Below, piece by piece: positions 19,536 through 30,856 of a DNA stretch of 64,000 nt (position 1 is the first letter of the stretch; the number at the start of each line of letters is the position of its first letter). The translations under genes were made by a program, and so were the position numbers. A model generated the notes under the pieces. The model saw only the letters and a list, made by a program, of their open reading frames with translations. It did not search any database and was not told the origin of the DNA. The stretch is from Erinaceus europaeus. Lineage: Eukaryota; Chordata; Mammalia; Eulipotyphla; Erinaceidae. The stretch spans positions 2,360,526 to 2,424,525 of the forward strand of contig NC_080181.1 of the NCBI RefSeq assembly GCF_950295315.1, written 5' to 3'.

Positions 19536-19878
19536 TAACAAGAAATTAAAAATAAACGAAAGTACCTTTTAGAAAAGAGCTCAGCCCAAGAACCACAGCA
19601 GGGAGAGGAGGAGCCAAGCAACCCCCCAGCGTTGTGTCGTGTCTGCGCGTCTTGGCAGAGCTTGCCACTAGAGGACGCTTACAGGCTGTCCTCAGGGTGC
19701 TGGTGCAGAGAGCTGGGGCACCCACAGCCCTGGGAGGGTCCCTCTGCTGCTGCCCTGGACGGGCAGGTTCTGGGGAGATCCTTGGCAAGCCACATGGAAA
19801 GCTCTAAAGATGGCATCCTGGGCCTTTTCTGGGAACCAAATCATAGTAGAAGAAACATTTTTTTTTTTAGAAACATTT
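19536..19878. other. Unique stretch
   Basis: No gene or repeat recognised. Confidence 0.4.
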
Positions 19879-19879
19879 T

Positions 19880-20250
19880 TTTAAATTAGTGATTTAATAT
19901 TGATTTCCAAAATTACAAGATAAAGGGGACAACTCCACACTGTTCCCACCGCCAGAGCTCTGGATCCCCCGTCCCTCCACTGGGAGCTGCAGCAGCTCTC
20001 CCAAGGCTGCAGATATGGGTTGGCTGTTATTTCTACAACTCTCTGTCTCTGTGTGTATACAGTCACCCCCTTTCCCCTCCTATCTCCCCCATTTTCTCTT
20101 CCTTTCCAAGTCACACCTAGACTTATTACTACATCCAAATATCCCTCCCTTTTTCTTCTTCTCTCTCCAGGTCCTGATGGAGTTGGAACTGAGAGCCCTC
20201 TGGTCATCTTCCCCCCAATCTGACATTTCTCACCCTCTGGGAGTATGGAC
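19880..20250 (-). mobile_element. 1-kb element, subfamily 2, first segment
   Basis: TTAGTGATTTAATATTGATT 3' end, ACAACTCCACACTGTTCCCA and TCTCACCCTCTGGGAGTATG. It continues at 20580-20680 after a SINE. Confidence 0.8.
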
Positions 20251-20262
20251 CAATTTTTTTTT

Positions 20263-20298
<36 letters not shown>

Positions 20299-20578
20299 TT
20301 CATTTTCTCTTTTTGATGTCCTTGTTGTTTTATTGTTGTACTTATTATTGTTGTTGTTATTGATGTCTTCGTTGTTGGATAGGACAGAGAGAAATGGAGA
20401 GAGGAAGGGAAGACAGAGAATGGGAGAGAAAGACAGACACACCTGCAGACCTGCTTCACCGCCTGTGAAGCAATTTCCCTGCAGGTGGGGAGCTGGGGGC
20501 TCAAACCAGGATCCTTATGCCAGTCCTTGTGCTTTGCGCCACCTGCACTTAACCGCTGTGCTACCACCCAACTCCCCC
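20251..20578 (-). mobile_element. Eri-A SINE with (ATTT)n tail
   Basis: The tail has expanded into about ten TTTA units (20263-20302). Body GGATAGGACAGAGAGAAATG, head CTGTGCTACCACCCAACTCC. It interrupts the 1-kb element. Confidence 0.92.
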
Positions 20579-20579
20579 A

Positions 20580-20680
20580 AAAATTTTTAAGGGGAGTAGA
20601 AGGTGGGAGTGCTGGCTTCTGTAACTGCTTCTCTGCTGGACATAAGTGCCTACAGGTCAATCTATACTCCCAGCCTGGGA
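20580..20680 (-). mobile_element. 1-kb element, subfamily 2, resumed
   Basis: GTAGAAGGTGGGAGTGCTGG, CTCTGCTGGACATAAGTGCC, TATACTCCCAGCCTGGGA. Confidence 0.75.
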
Positions 20681-20693
20681 GAATCATTTTTTA

Positions 20694-20976
20694 AAATATT
20701 TATTTTATTTATTTATTCCCTTTTGTTGCCCTTGTTGTTTTACTGTTGTAGTTATTATTGTTGTTGTCGTCATTGTTGGATAGGACAGAGAGAAATGGAG
20801 AGAGGAGGGGAAGACAGAGGGGGAGAGAAAGACAGACACCTGCAGACCTGCTTCACCGCCTGTGAAGCGACTCCCCTGCAGGTGGGGAGCCGGGGGCTCG
20901 AACCAGGATCCTTACACTGGTTCCTGTGCTTTGCGCCACCTGCACTTAACCTGCTGTGCTACAGCCTGACTCCCTG
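20694..20976 (-). mobile_element. Eri-A SINE with clear target duplication
   Basis: GAATCATTTTTTAA occurs just before the tail (near 20683) and GAATCATTTTTTAA again after the head (near 20978), giving a target duplication of about 14 bp. The body is intact. Confidence 0.95.
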
Positions 20977-20994
20977 AAGAATCATTTTTTAAGC

Positions 20995-21436
20995 TATAAT
21001 GAGATTATAGAAAGGTTTGCTCCTTTTTCTAGAACTTGATTTTCATGGCTTTTGCATTACAGTTCTTTTATAATGCTGTGTGTTATTACATACCTTCAGT
21101 CATGTTTCCTCCACACACGTGCGCCAGCCCCTTTCCACACCCTTCTGCGTGGAGACACACAGCAGTGATAGTTCTGGGGGCCAGATGCTCTGGGCTTCTA
21201 GCATGTGGCCTCAGGGTGAGCCTGGGCTCAAGTGCTGGCTGGGTGGGAAGCTGCTTGCCTGATGACCGTCTGCAGAGACCCTAAGGCAGACTCACACTTT
21301 GGAGGACTTGTGCATCCTCACTCCTGTGGCAGGCAGGTGCATTAAGCAGTACTGTGGAATGAGAGGGTGAGTCACCATTGTAAAGGCTCACTGGAATCAG
21401 TAGCCCATGACAGCTAGTCCTGAACAAAAGGGTGAT
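20995..21436. other. Unique stretch
   Basis: No gene or interspersed repeat recognised before the triplet array. Confidence 0.4.
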
Positions 21437-22196
21437 TGTTATTATTGCCATCACCACCATCATAATCAATTCATCTTAATCACCACCACCATCACCATCA
21501 CCATCATTGTCTCCATCACCATCATCACCACCACCACCACTATCATCACCACAGTCATCATCCCATCATCTCCACCATCATCACCACCACCACCACCGTC
21601 ACCTCCATCATCATCACCATCATCACCACCACCATTATCACCACTACCACCATTATCACCACCATCACCATCACCGCTATCATCACCACCATCATCTCTA
21701 CCATCACCACCATCACTACCATAATCATCACTCCATCATCTCCACCATCATTATCACCACCACCACCATAAGCACCATCATCTCCATCACCACCACCACC
21801 ATCATCACCACCACCACCACCACCACCACCACCACCATCACCACCACCACCACCTTCACCATCACCACCACCACCACCATCATCTCCACCATCACCATCA
21901 TCTCCACCATCACCATCAACCACCACCACCACCATCATCTCCATCACCACTATGACCATCACCACCTTCATCACCACCATCATCACCATCACCACCAACA
22001 CATCAGTCATCACCATCATCACCACCATCATTTCCATCACCATCATCAAGTCATCACAAACATTACCATTACTACCACCACCATCAACTCATTACAATCA
22101 CCACCATCACCATAACCACCACCTACCTCCACCAACACCATCACCGCAACCATCACTGCCACCCCTGCCATTATCACCACCACCACCACCATCAGA
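21437..22196. repeat. Long interrupted (CAC/CAT)n triplet array
   Basis: About 760 bp built almost wholly from CAC, CAT, ATC and ACC triplets, with the purest CAC run near 21800-21855. All three frames stay open on each strand for long distances (for example a His-rich 202-residue + frame at 21507-22115). This is a property of the triplet composition and not evidence of a gene. Confidence 0.95.
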
Positions 22197-22199
22197 CAG

Positions 22200-22980
22200 T
22201 AAGCCTTTCATCATTGGACATATTTAGTCTGTGAGTCCGTCTAGGTTACTGTCTAGTGTATCCATTCAGACAATATTGATTTGATTCGATCTCATTTGCA
22301 ATTCTATGAGCCCGGCTCTGATGCCAGAGCTCTGTTGGCTGCCCACAAGGTGTTTTAGGCCAGAGCTCTTTTATACCAGGTGGGCGATGTCTCTTCTGGG
22401 TAGATGCAAGGCTGGCATCTGAGAACCCAGCTACTTTTCTCTTCTGGAGCTCAGACCTTTTGTCCCCTTCAAAAACATGGTGGCTATATTGATTCACCTC
22501 CAGATCCTCCACATCTCCCTCGACTCAGCTTATAGTCCCCAAACGCCAGGCGGATCCTTCACCTTGCTGCTTCTCCTGTTCATGCATCTCAAGCACAGCT
22601 GGGTGTTTCCCCCACTAATAACAGAACTGCTCCTGACACTATTGAGCTCTAGTCAGCTTTGTGGGTGACTCTCCTGGCAGCCCCAGAATGTCAGCTGTTT
22701 CTCCTGTTTTGTTTTGTTTTTCATGTCAAAATACACCTCTGCACTGGCTGCAAGCCATTGTTTACCCCGCCTCCATCTCTGCCAGGGTCAACGTGAATCT
22801 AACTTTAACTCCTAGGGCGAGAAATTCCTGCTTCTCTCCCACCCCTGCCGTCCGTCTCCTCTGCAGACATAATGAGAAGCTTCCCTTCCCCACAAAGGGT
22901 TAGAGAAAAGTATGAAGTTCAAGGCTGATCTCCCGCTTGCATTTCCATCAGGTGGTTTCAAGGATGGAAGCAACTTTATT
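22200..22980. other. Unique stretch
   Basis: Moderate GC, no SINE signature and no recognised exon. It ends in a short AAAT/AAAG run at about 22999-23033. Confidence 0.4.
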
Positions 22981-23039
22981 TCAATCAATTAAAATAGTAA
23001 ATAAATAAATAAATAAATAAAGAAAGAAAGAAATGAATG

Positions 23040-23424
23040 GCTCTTATGAGTGATGGGACCACTTAAGTATTTGAGAATAGGAATTCTATTTGCAACAAGC
23101 AGACAGGGAGCAGTTCAGGTGGGTGTATCTGGGCCGATCCTCAGGGAACCAGCGGTTTCTGCCACTGGGGTCACATCTCCTGGGGTGGGGAGATGCCCAG
23201 AGACCCACACCCAGGCTCTAGGTCTCTGCCTTCCATATGAGGTCTCACTGCCTCTTGTTTGTCTCTGGGCTTCGCCGCAGGGCCTGCCCACCAGGAGTTC
23301 TGGAATGACCCCTCCACTGGCCAGTTCTCAGAGACGCTACAGCTCTGCTCAAGAGCCGGCTTCCCACACGCAGACCCACAAGAGCCCACATGCAAACCCT
23401 TTCCTTTTTTGTTTTTTAAATGTT
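23040..23424. other. Unique stretch
   Basis: No gene recognised. Open frames of up to 131 codons show no family resemblance. Confidence 0.4.
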
Positions 23425-23985
23425 TTTTTCTTTTATCTTTTTTAATTTATAAAATGTAAATATTGACAAGACCAGAGGATAGGAGGGGTACAATTTCACA
23501 CAATTCCCATCCCCAGAGCTCTATATTCCCTTCCCTCCCCTGATAGCTTTCCTATTCCTTATCCGTCTGGGAGTATGGACCCAGGGTCATTGTGGGGTGC
23601 AGAAGGTGGAAGGTCTGGCTTCTGTCATTGCTTCCCTGCTGAACATGGGCGTTGACAGGTTGATTCATACTCCCAGCCTGCCTCTCTCTTTCCCTAGTGG
23701 GGCGGGACTCTGGGGAAATGGAGCTCCAGGACACATTGGTGGGGTCATCTGCCATGGGAAGTCAGGTTGGCATCATGTTAGCATCTGGAACTTGGTGGCA
23801 GAGTAATAAAGCTGAAGAGTTGACATTCTATGCCCAACGTCTCTGGACACAGTCCAAAGTGAAACATGCCGAGGTGGTACTGGTTGCATTGATTGGGTTA
23901 GGATCAGCAGATGCTGCCTTAGTTGGTATGAACTGCAGGAAAGTGCGCCCTACCCTAGAGGTTCCAGAACTGGGAGACATAGGGT
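23425..23985 (-). mobile_element. 1-kb element, subfamily 1 variant
   Basis: Standard 3' half (GGTACAATTTCACACAATTC, GAACATGGGCGTTGACAGGT). After GGAACTTGGTGGCAGAGTAA it continues into sequence (CTGGACACAGTCCAAAGTGA) not shared with the other copies, suggesting a distinct upstream module. Confidence 0.7.
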
Positions 23986-24040
23986 TCCTTGTGCGTGGTA
24001 ATACATGCACTTAACCAAGTGTGCCACTACCTGGCCCCCC
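23985..24040 (-). mobile_element. Eri-B SINE head fragment
   Basis: Only the tRNA-like head (AATACATGCACTTAACCAAG, GTGCCACTACCTGGCCCC) is present. Confidence 0.6.
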
Positions 24041-24041
24041 T

Positions 24042-24420
24042 TTATTTATGCATTATTGGACAGAACCAGAGAGAAAATTTTCTCCCTTTTGTTGTCCTTG
24101 TTATCATTGTTGTTATTATTACTGTTGTTATTGATGTCATTGTTGTTGGATAGGACAGAGAAAAATCCAGAGAAGAGGGGGAGAACATTATTTCCATTGT
24201 TGTTGCTGATGCTGTTGTTGTTGGATAGGACAGAGAGAAATGGAGAGAGGTGGGGGAGACGGAGAGGGGGAGAGAAAGACAGACACCTGCAGACCTGCTT
24301 CACCGCCTGTGAAGCGACTCCCCTGCAGGTGGGGAGCCGGGGGCTTGAACCGGGATCCTTATGTTGGTCCTTGAGCTTTGTGCCACGTGTGCTTAAACTG
24401 CTGCACTACTGCCCGACCCG
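24042..24420 (-). mobile_element. Eri-A SINE with internal tail duplication
   Basis: GTTGTTGGATAGGACAGAG occurs twice, near 24143 and 24220, so the tail-body boundary was duplicated or a second partial copy is nested. Head CTGCACTACTGCCCGACCCG. Confidence 0.88.
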
Positions 24421-24422
24421 CT

Positions 24423-24616
24423 ATTTTAAATTTTAATCAATTTATTTATTATTGGAGAGAGACAGAAATTGAGAGGGGGGATAGAAAGGGAGAAAGACAG
24501 AGAGACACCTGCAGCCCTGCTTCACCACTCACAAAGCTTTCCCCCTGTAGGTGGGGGCCAGGGGCTTGTGCACTGGGATGTGTGCGTTTAACCAGGTGCG
24601 CCACCGCCTGGCACCC
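24423..24616 (-). mobile_element. Eri-B SINE
   Basis: TTGGAGAGAGACAGAAATTG, CTGCAGCCCTGCTTCACCAC, ACCAGGTGCGCCACCGCCTG. The B box region is shortened. Confidence 0.9.
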
Positions 24617-24631
24617 TCTCTTAAACTTCTT

Positions 24632-24988
24632 CTTCTTCTTTTTTTTTTTTTTCCTCCAGGGTTATTGCTGGGCTCGGTGCCTGCACCATGAATCCACTGC
24701 TCCTGGAGGCCATTTTTTCCCCCTTTTGTTGCCCTTGTTGTTGTAGCCTTGTTGTGGTTATTATTGTTGTTGTTGATGTTTTTCATTGTTGGGTAGGACA
24801 GAGAGAAATGGAGAGAGGAGGGGAAGACAGAGAGGGGGAGAGACAGACAGACACCTGCAGACCTGCTTCACCGCCTGTGAAGCGACTCCCCTGCAGGTGG
24901 GGAGCCGGGGGCTCGAACCGGGATCCTTATGCCGGTCCTTGCGCTTTGCGCCACCCGCGCTTAACCCGCTGCGCCACCGCCCGACCCC
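24632..24988 (-). mobile_element. Eri-A SINE, full length
   Basis: Nearly intact copy with terminus CTCCAGGGTTATTGCTGGGC and head CGCTGCGCCACCGCCCGACC. CTCTCTTAAACTTCTT before and CTCTCCTAAACTTCTT after form a 16-bp target duplication with one mismatch. Likely one of the younger copies. Confidence 0.95.
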
Positions 24989-25004
24989 CTCTCCTAAACT
25001 TCTT

Positions 25005-25357
25005 ACCAGTGTGAGCAGACGGTGGGAACGAGACTGAACCCAAGTCCCTGACTCGTCGGGAAAGGCCTGGCTCCCTCACGCAGGGTCCTGGGAGGGCTTA
25101 TGGGCTGGGTTTCCGTGACCCGCCAAGGGCCCCGGCTGTGAGGAGCTGCCCTGGAGGGCGCCCACGGGAGGGGAGGGGCAGCCCCACAGCTCTGTGTGGG
25201 AGGGGTCGCCTCCCGAGACAGGGTCTCCTGAGGGGAGACAGTGCCGGGCACACAGCAGATACACCATGCATTTCTTTGTCTTCACTTCCTCTTTCTTTTC
25301 TTCTCCCACTCTTGTCTTCTTCCTTCCTCTCATCCTTCTCCTTTTTTGTCTTTTTCA
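25005..25357. other. Unique GC-rich stretch
   Basis: No gene recognised. It ends in a TTCTTCC-rich tract beside the next SINE. Confidence 0.4.
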
Positions 25358-25622
25358 TTTGCCTCCAGGGTTATCGCTGGGTTTCAGTGCTGACATTACA
25401 AATTCAACACTCCAGACAGCCATTCTTCCTTCCTCCACTTTTCTTTCTACTTTTTCGACAGGACAGAGAGAAATTGAGGGGAGGGGGGAGAGAAAGAGAC
25501 ACCTGCTGACCTGCTTCACTGCTCCTGAAGCCTCCCCGCTGCTGGTGTGGGGGAGCTCAAATCTGGGTCCTTGCGCTTGGTGACGTGTGAGCTTAACCGG
25601 GTATGTCACCACCGCCATGCCC
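25358..25622 (-). mobile_element. Eri-A-type SINE, short body
   Basis: CTCCAGGGTTATCGCTGGGT terminus and GACAGGACAGAGAGAAATTG body, without the CAACAA-rich tail block. Head TAACCGGGTATGTCACCACC is Eri-B-like. Confidence 0.85.
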
Positions 25623-25627
25623 CCCCG

Positions 25628-25976
25628 TTTGTTTTTGCCTCCAGGGTTATTGCTGGGCTCAGTGCCTGCACCATGAATCCACCGCTCCTAGAGGCCATTT
25701 TTCCCGCTTTTGTTGCCCTTGTTGTTGTAGCCTTGTTGTGGTTATTATTGTTGTTGTTGATGTTTTTCATTGTTGGTTAGGACAGAGAGAAATGGAGAGA
25801 GGAAGGGAAGACAGAGAGGGGGAGAGAAAGACAGACACCTGCAGACCTGCTTCAGCGCCTGTGAAGCGACCTCCTTGCAGGTGGGGAGCCAGGGGCTGGA
25901 ACTGGGATCCTTACTCCGATCCCTGTGCTTTGTGCCACATGTGCTTAACCTGCTGCGCTATTGCCTGCCCCCCGCC
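25628..25976 (-). mobile_element. Eri-A SINE, full length
   Basis: CTCCAGGGTTATTGCTGGGC, GTTAGGACAGAGAGAAATGG, CTGCTGCGCTATTGCCTGCC. Confidence 0.93.
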
Positions 25977-25980
25977 CCCC

Positions 25981-26135
25981 ATTTTTTTCTTTTTAACCCA
26001 GATCTCTGCTCAGCTCTGGCTTATGGTGGTGCAGGGGATTGAACCTGGGACCTGGGACATGACAGTCTCAGGCATGACAGTCTCAGGCATGACAGTCTCT
26101 TGTATAACCATTGTCCTATCTACCCCAGCCCCCAG
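25981..26135 (-). mobile_element. Eri-C SINE with triplicated 15-mer
   Basis: GGGATTGAACCTGGGACCTG is followed by three tandem copies of the GGCATGACAGTCTCA motif (26058-26101), an internal expansion in the tRNA-like part. Confidence 0.85.
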
Positions 26136-26139
26136 TGGA

Positions 26140-26700
26140 TTATTTTCTAGTGAAAATATTTTTGGATGGATGGGTGGGTGGGTGAGATAGATTCAGAGGA
26201 CTCGAGTTGACTTCCCGAGTTGCACTCTTAGAAAAAGCAACTAATGCCACTCCCTTTGCCTCACTAAAGCACGTCAGTGCCTCAAGATCTCACTATTTTA
26301 TTTTTGGAAAAAAAAAAACACGTGATCAATGAGAAGCTGGTAGCAGGGAGACCTCTGTGGGACTTTTGACTGGAACACAGTACTTAGCTGAGGCTAACCC
26401 AAAGTCCTGGGGATACTGAGGGAACGAACCTGCAGAGGTCAACACTTCCTGGCCGCTGAAACTCGCTCACAAGCAGTTTCCTATTAACCTCGGCCTTGCG
26501 GCGTCCGGGAGGACTTTTTACCTGCCACTAGGCTGTGTAACCTGTAAGATAAATCACGAGGCGATGCCAGCCAGCCTCCAGAACCTTTGGATCTCCTCTG
26601 AGGGGCTGCTTTTCCTGAGGCAGCAGCCTGGGCATGAATTCAGCAGGGCGCCACTGTCTTGCTGGGCTCGGTACCCCTCACATAACCCGAGAGGGTTATT
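26140..26700. other. Unique stretch
   Basis: Nothing recognised apart from a short GGATGGGTGG run near 26165. Confidence 0.4.
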
Positions 26701-26702
26701 TC

Positions 26703-26885
26703 GTGGGGCCTGGCGGTGACACACCTGGTTAAGGGCACATGCGCCAGGACCCAGGTTCAGGCCCCCCCACCTTCGCTCCCTGACTGCAGGGGGAAAGCGT
26801 CACAAGTGGTGAAGCAGGGCGGCACGTGCCTCTCTTTCTCTCCTCCTCTCTATCTCCCTTCCACTCTCAATCTTTTTCAACCCCA
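26703..26885 (+). mobile_element. Eri-B SINE, no tail
   Basis: GGCGGTGACACACCTGGTTA, ACCCAGGTTCAGGCCCCCC, CACAAGTGGTGAAGCAGGGC. It ends at ACTCTCAATC without the AATAAA-like tail. Confidence 0.85.
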
Positions 26886-26959
26886 GTGTCACCTGATTGA
26901 GGAAATGTTGATTTACAGGATTTTGTTGTTGTTGTTGTCATGGGATATTTTTATTCTAC

Positions 26960-27144
26960 TTTTTTGTTAGCGATTTAATATTGACTTATGGAATTACAAG
27001 ATAATAGGGGTACAGCTCCACACCACTCCCACCACCAGAGTTCTGAGCCCCCACTCCCTCCACTGGAAGCGACCGCAGTTCTACGGTCGCAGAGATGTGT
27101 TAACTATTATTTCTACGACTGTCTCTAGATTTGCCCAACTTTTT
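26960..27144 (-). mobile_element. 1-kb element, subfamily 2, first segment
   Basis: TTAGCGATTTAATATTGACT, GGTACAGCTCCACACCACTC. It is interrupted by the insertion at 27145-27365 and continues to about 28085. Confidence 0.85.
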
Positions 27145-27365
27145 AAAAAAATTTTTTTCATTTAAGAAAGGATTAATGAACAAAACCATAGGGTAGGAGG
27201 GGTACAACTCCACACAATTCCCACCACCCAATCTCCATATCCCATCCCCTCCCCTGATAACTTTCCTATTCTCCATCCCTCTGGGAGCATGGACCCAGGG
27301 TCATTGAGGGTTGCAGAAGGTAGAAGGTCTGGCTTCTGTAATTGCTTCTCTGCTGAACATGGGAT
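27145..27365 (-). mobile_element. 1-kb element, subfamily 1, 5'-truncated, inserted in subfamily 2
   Basis: A 221-bp copy with a T-rich (A-tail) 3' end. It is flanked by TTGCCCAACTTTTT (27131-27144) and TTTCCCAACTTTTT (27366-27379), a 14-bp target duplication with one mismatch. This shows A-tailed, target-primed insertion and that subfamily 1 moved after this subfamily 2 copy. Confidence 0.9.
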
Positions 27366-28085
27366 TTTCCCAACTTTTTTCCATGGTCTCCTGTTCTCTT
27401 CCTTTCCAAGCCACACCTACACCTATTACTACATACAAATGTCCCTCCCTTTTTTGTCTTCTCTCTCCAAGTCCTGATGCAGTTGGAGTTCAGTGACCTC
27501 TGGCCATCTTCCCCTGACATTTCTTCCCCTCTGGGAGCATGGCCCCAGGGTCATTATGGGGAGCAGAAGGTGGGAGGTCTGGCTTTTGTCATTGTTTCTC
27601 CGATGGACATGGGTGTTGACAGGTGGATCCACACCCCCAGCCTGTCTCTGTCTGTCCCTAGTGGGGCAGGGCTCGGGGGAGGGGAGGTTCCAGGACACAC
27701 TGGGTGAGGGCGTCTGTCCAGGGAGGTCAGGATGGCATCATGGCAGCATCTGCAACTTGGTGGCTGAAAGTAGTAAGATATAAAGCGGGACAAATTGCTT
27801 AATAAAAAGGAACCCAAAGGTAGGAATAGACAAGATGAAACTTGGGGTCTTCCTGTGTTAAGAAGCTAGCAAGTCTATTTTAGGCATGTTCCAGGTGGCC
27901 CATGACTTTAGTAATTTTTGATGGGGATAACTGTCAATGGCATTAATATACTTTCTTCATGTTTGGGAGCTAATCTCTGACCTAATCCAGCTTTCTAGTC
28001 CTAGTTTCCACTCTGACACCATCTTCCCAGACAAGACTTTTAGTTCACCAGCATGTAAGCTGTCAGCCTCAGGCAAAAATCATGG
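27366..28085 (-). mobile_element. 1-kb element, subfamily 2, resumed
   Basis: CCATGGTCTCCTGTTCTCTT, CATTTCTTCCCCTCTGGGAG, GGTGGATCCACACCCCCAGC, then the distal region (AGCTAATCTCTGACCTAATC) to about 28085. The last part has an orientation-switched feel (CTTCATGTTTGGGAGCTAAT reads in the sense direction), so an inversion may be present near 27930. Confidence 0.75.
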
Positions 28086-28363
28086 AAGTCTGACTCTTCT
28101 GCCTGCTGCGGCTTCCTGGGGTCAGCAACGGGCATCTTACTGCATTTTCTGCAGGACGGTCCTCCGAGCACCCTGCCTAGCTTCGGAAGAACTCTGGGGC
28201 ATTCCTCAGAGCCTGCCTGAGCTTGAACTCAATTTGTAATCCTCACTGTGCTTTTGACATATTTATGAATAAGTCTGAGAGAATCAATCTCCCTCTCTCC
28301 CTCTCCCCCCCCCCTTTTAAAAAAAGTTTCTTTATTGTGGAGGATCTCTCTCTCTCTCTTTTT
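28086..28363. other. Unique stretch
   Basis: No gene recognised. A CTCTCTCC-rich tract lies at about 28290-28315. Confidence 0.35.
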
Positions 28364-28708
28364 TTTTTTTTTTGGCCTCCAGGGTTATTGCTGGGGCTCA
28401 GTGCCTGCACCATGAATCCACTGCTCCTGGAGGCCATTCCCTGCTTTTGTTGCCTTTGTTGTTTTATTGTAGTAGTTATTATTGTTGTTATTGATGTCGT
28501 TCGTTGTTGGATAGGACAGAGAGAAATGGAGAGAAGAAAGGAAGACAGAGAGAGGGAGAGAAAGACAGACACCCGCAGACCTGCTTCACCGCCTGTGAAG
28601 CAACTCCTCTGCAGGTGGGGAGCCGGGGGCTCGAACTGGGATCCTTAATGCCGGTTGTTGCGCTTTGTGCCATGTGCGCTTAACCTGCTGTGCTACCGCC
28701 CGCCCCCT
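28362..28708 (-). mobile_element. Eri-A SINE, full length
   Basis: CTCCAGGGTTATTGCTGGGG, GGATAGGACAGAGAGAAATG, CTGCTGTGCTACCGCCCGCC. Flanking GGATCTCTCTC and GAGAATCTCTTTTTT are a probable imperfect target duplication. Confidence 0.93.
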
Positions 28709-28711
28709 GAG

Positions 28712-29285
28712 AATCTCTTTTTTAAAGAGCAGTCTGAGTGTTTCTGATCAGCGGAGCCTGGCTGGTTTAGAATGCACAGGTAGACACTCTCCTGCACTTT
28801 GGTACAACGGTTTTCAGTGCTAGTCAGCTGGCAAGGCAGGAAGGAGGAGACGGCATCCTAGAAGAAGCCCGAGGTGAGGCTGAGAAGGCCTTGGTGAGAG
28901 CTCGGGATTTGGTCAGCTCGCTCCTTCCCCAGGTTCTGCAGGAGCACGAGGGCCTGCTGGCTGCCGATTCATCTCAGGTGGTGGGCGAGGCTGCTCTGGG
29001 GAGGGCACAGGCTCCTGCTCCCTGGAGAAGGGGGCAGAACTAGGGGAGGGAGGGCTCTGGCCCCAGTGCCAGGTGTGTCTGCCTGGGGGCCAGCGGTTTC
29101 TGGGGTTCTGGGAGCTGCAGCGCACCTGCGGTGTGGTGGGCAGGGTCTCCTCCCCTCATGCCTCCCGGCTGCTGTCATCCCATCAGGCGAAGCCGGCTGA
29201 GCCTTGGAGACCAGGCGAGGTGGCTCCCCAGGCCACAGTACTTGGTGTCACAGAATAGGTGGCCACGCTTTTTTTTTGGTTGTTG
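28712..29285. other. Unique GC-rich stretch
   Basis: No gene recognised. The short open frames are not supported by splice sites. Confidence 0.4.
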
Positions 29286-29287
29286 TT

Positions 29288-29540
29288 GTTGTTAAATTTT
29301 GTTTATTTTTTGCCTCCAGGGTTATCACTGGGGCTCGGTGCCGGCACTATGAATCCACTGCTCCTGGAGGCCTTTCCCCCCACCCCGTTCTATTGGATAG
29401 AAACAGAGGGAAACTGAGAGGGGAGGGGGAGATAGAGAGGGAGAGAGACAGACAACTGCAGACCTGCTTTACTGCTTGTGAAGTGTGGGTAGAGGCAGGC
29501 TCGAACCCAGATCCTTGTGTGGGTCCTCTGGCCCTGGGCT
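29288..29540 (-). mobile_element. Eri-A-type SINE, head truncated
   Basis: CTCCAGGGTTATCACTGGGG, TTGGATAGAAACAGAGGGAA, GGCTCGAACCCAGATCCTTG. The A-box half of the head is missing. Confidence 0.88.
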
Positions 29541-29799
29541 TTATCTCTGTCTTCTCTATTTTCAGAGGGAGGACAGCTGTTTGATGGAGGAGAGGGGAGC
29601 TTCCTGAGGGTGACCCAGGCACCGCTCATCACAAGACACACCCCCCCCCCACACACACACACAGCTGCCAGGAGGCTGTGACGTTTAGCTCCTGCTAAAC
29701 TTTCTCTGGGGAAACCCGGCTCACATCAGAGATGCACTTTTAGGCTCCAAGTAGCAATGACCACCGATTAAGGGACATCTCACATAAGGCGACCCATGT

Positions 29800-30028
29800 G
29801 CCCTTCCTTCCTTCCTTCCTTCCTTCCTTCCTTCCTAAAAAATTATTATTGGATAGAGACAGAGAAATTTAGAGGGGAGAGGGAGATAGAGGGGGAGAGA
29901 GACAGACACCTGCAGCCCTGCTTCACCACTTGCAAAGCTTCTCTCCCTCAGGTGGGGACCAGGGGCTTGAACCTGGGTCCTTGTGCACTGTAACATGAGC
30001 TCAGCCAGTTGTGCCATCACCTGGCCCC
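29800..30028 (-). mobile_element. Eri-B SINE with (CCTT)n at its tail
   Basis: Eight to nine CCTT units (29802-29836) abut the tail. TTGGATAGAGACAGAGAAAT and CAGCCAGTTGTGCCATCACC follow. Confidence 0.9.
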
Positions 30029-30029
30029 C

Positions 30030-30855
30030 ATGTTCTGTCTCTAATGGTAAGTTCTGTCTAGGAAGTGACTGGACTCATTGGCAGTTGAGAGTAGCAGGAG
30101 ACCGTGAAGACTTCGTTTATCCTTGTGCCTCTGAGGTGTGGGAGCTGGCATTTGTACTGGCATTTTTTCTGTGCTGTTAACTTTGCTTTGTATGAAGGGG
30201 TTGGAAAAATAGGACTTCTTTGCTCTCTCTCTCTCTCTCAACTGTCACATTCTGAGATAATTTACTTTCTGTCCCTTTAATAATTTGGCCTGCTCTTCTT
30301 TGGATCATTTCCAGTTTCTTTCTGCATTCCTTTAAATAAAACTGAACTACTACAAAGGGCTGTGCTGAGAAACCATTTCTTAGCATTTCTTAGCAGAGGA
30401 AAAGTGTGAAAGCATTTAGATGTTTACAGATGGCCCCTGGTTGTTAGACAGGGAAGTTTCCTCTCTGATGATGCCCATAGCAGAATTATACCACATTACA
30501 TTCTGTAAGGTCGGAGCAGAAGCCTTGAATGAGAGTCCAGTGTATCAGGACCTCAGAGAGAAACTCTTTGTTAAGAAAGTCATTGCAAAGAGCCAAAAAG
30601 AAAACGGAAGAGCTTATACTTATGCCAGTCTCTGAAAAATTCTCTTCGAAGAAGAGGTTCTAATTTTTTGGTTAAAGAAGTTGGGATGCTAATGTGAACA
30701 TGGATTCCCAAAGGAACACTGATACTTTGTTACATGGGGGGAGGGAGGTTCATAGGACCCTGCATGGAGAAAGTCTGTGTGTCTGTCTTGGTGGAGGAGG
30801 GGAAGCTAGCACATTATCAAAGCATTTTACAGCAGAGGTAGTATTCTTGGTGCTT
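30030..30855. other. Unique stretch
   Basis: About 800 bp free of recognisable interspersed repeats, with a short CT run at 30223-30239. No gene recognised. A 71-codon open frame at 30420-30635 has no recognisable family. Confidence 0.4.
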
Positions 30856-30856
30856 T

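Noticed and set aside
21507..22115. His-rich 202-codon frame
   Set aside because: Direct product of CAC/CAT triplets; all frames are similarly open.
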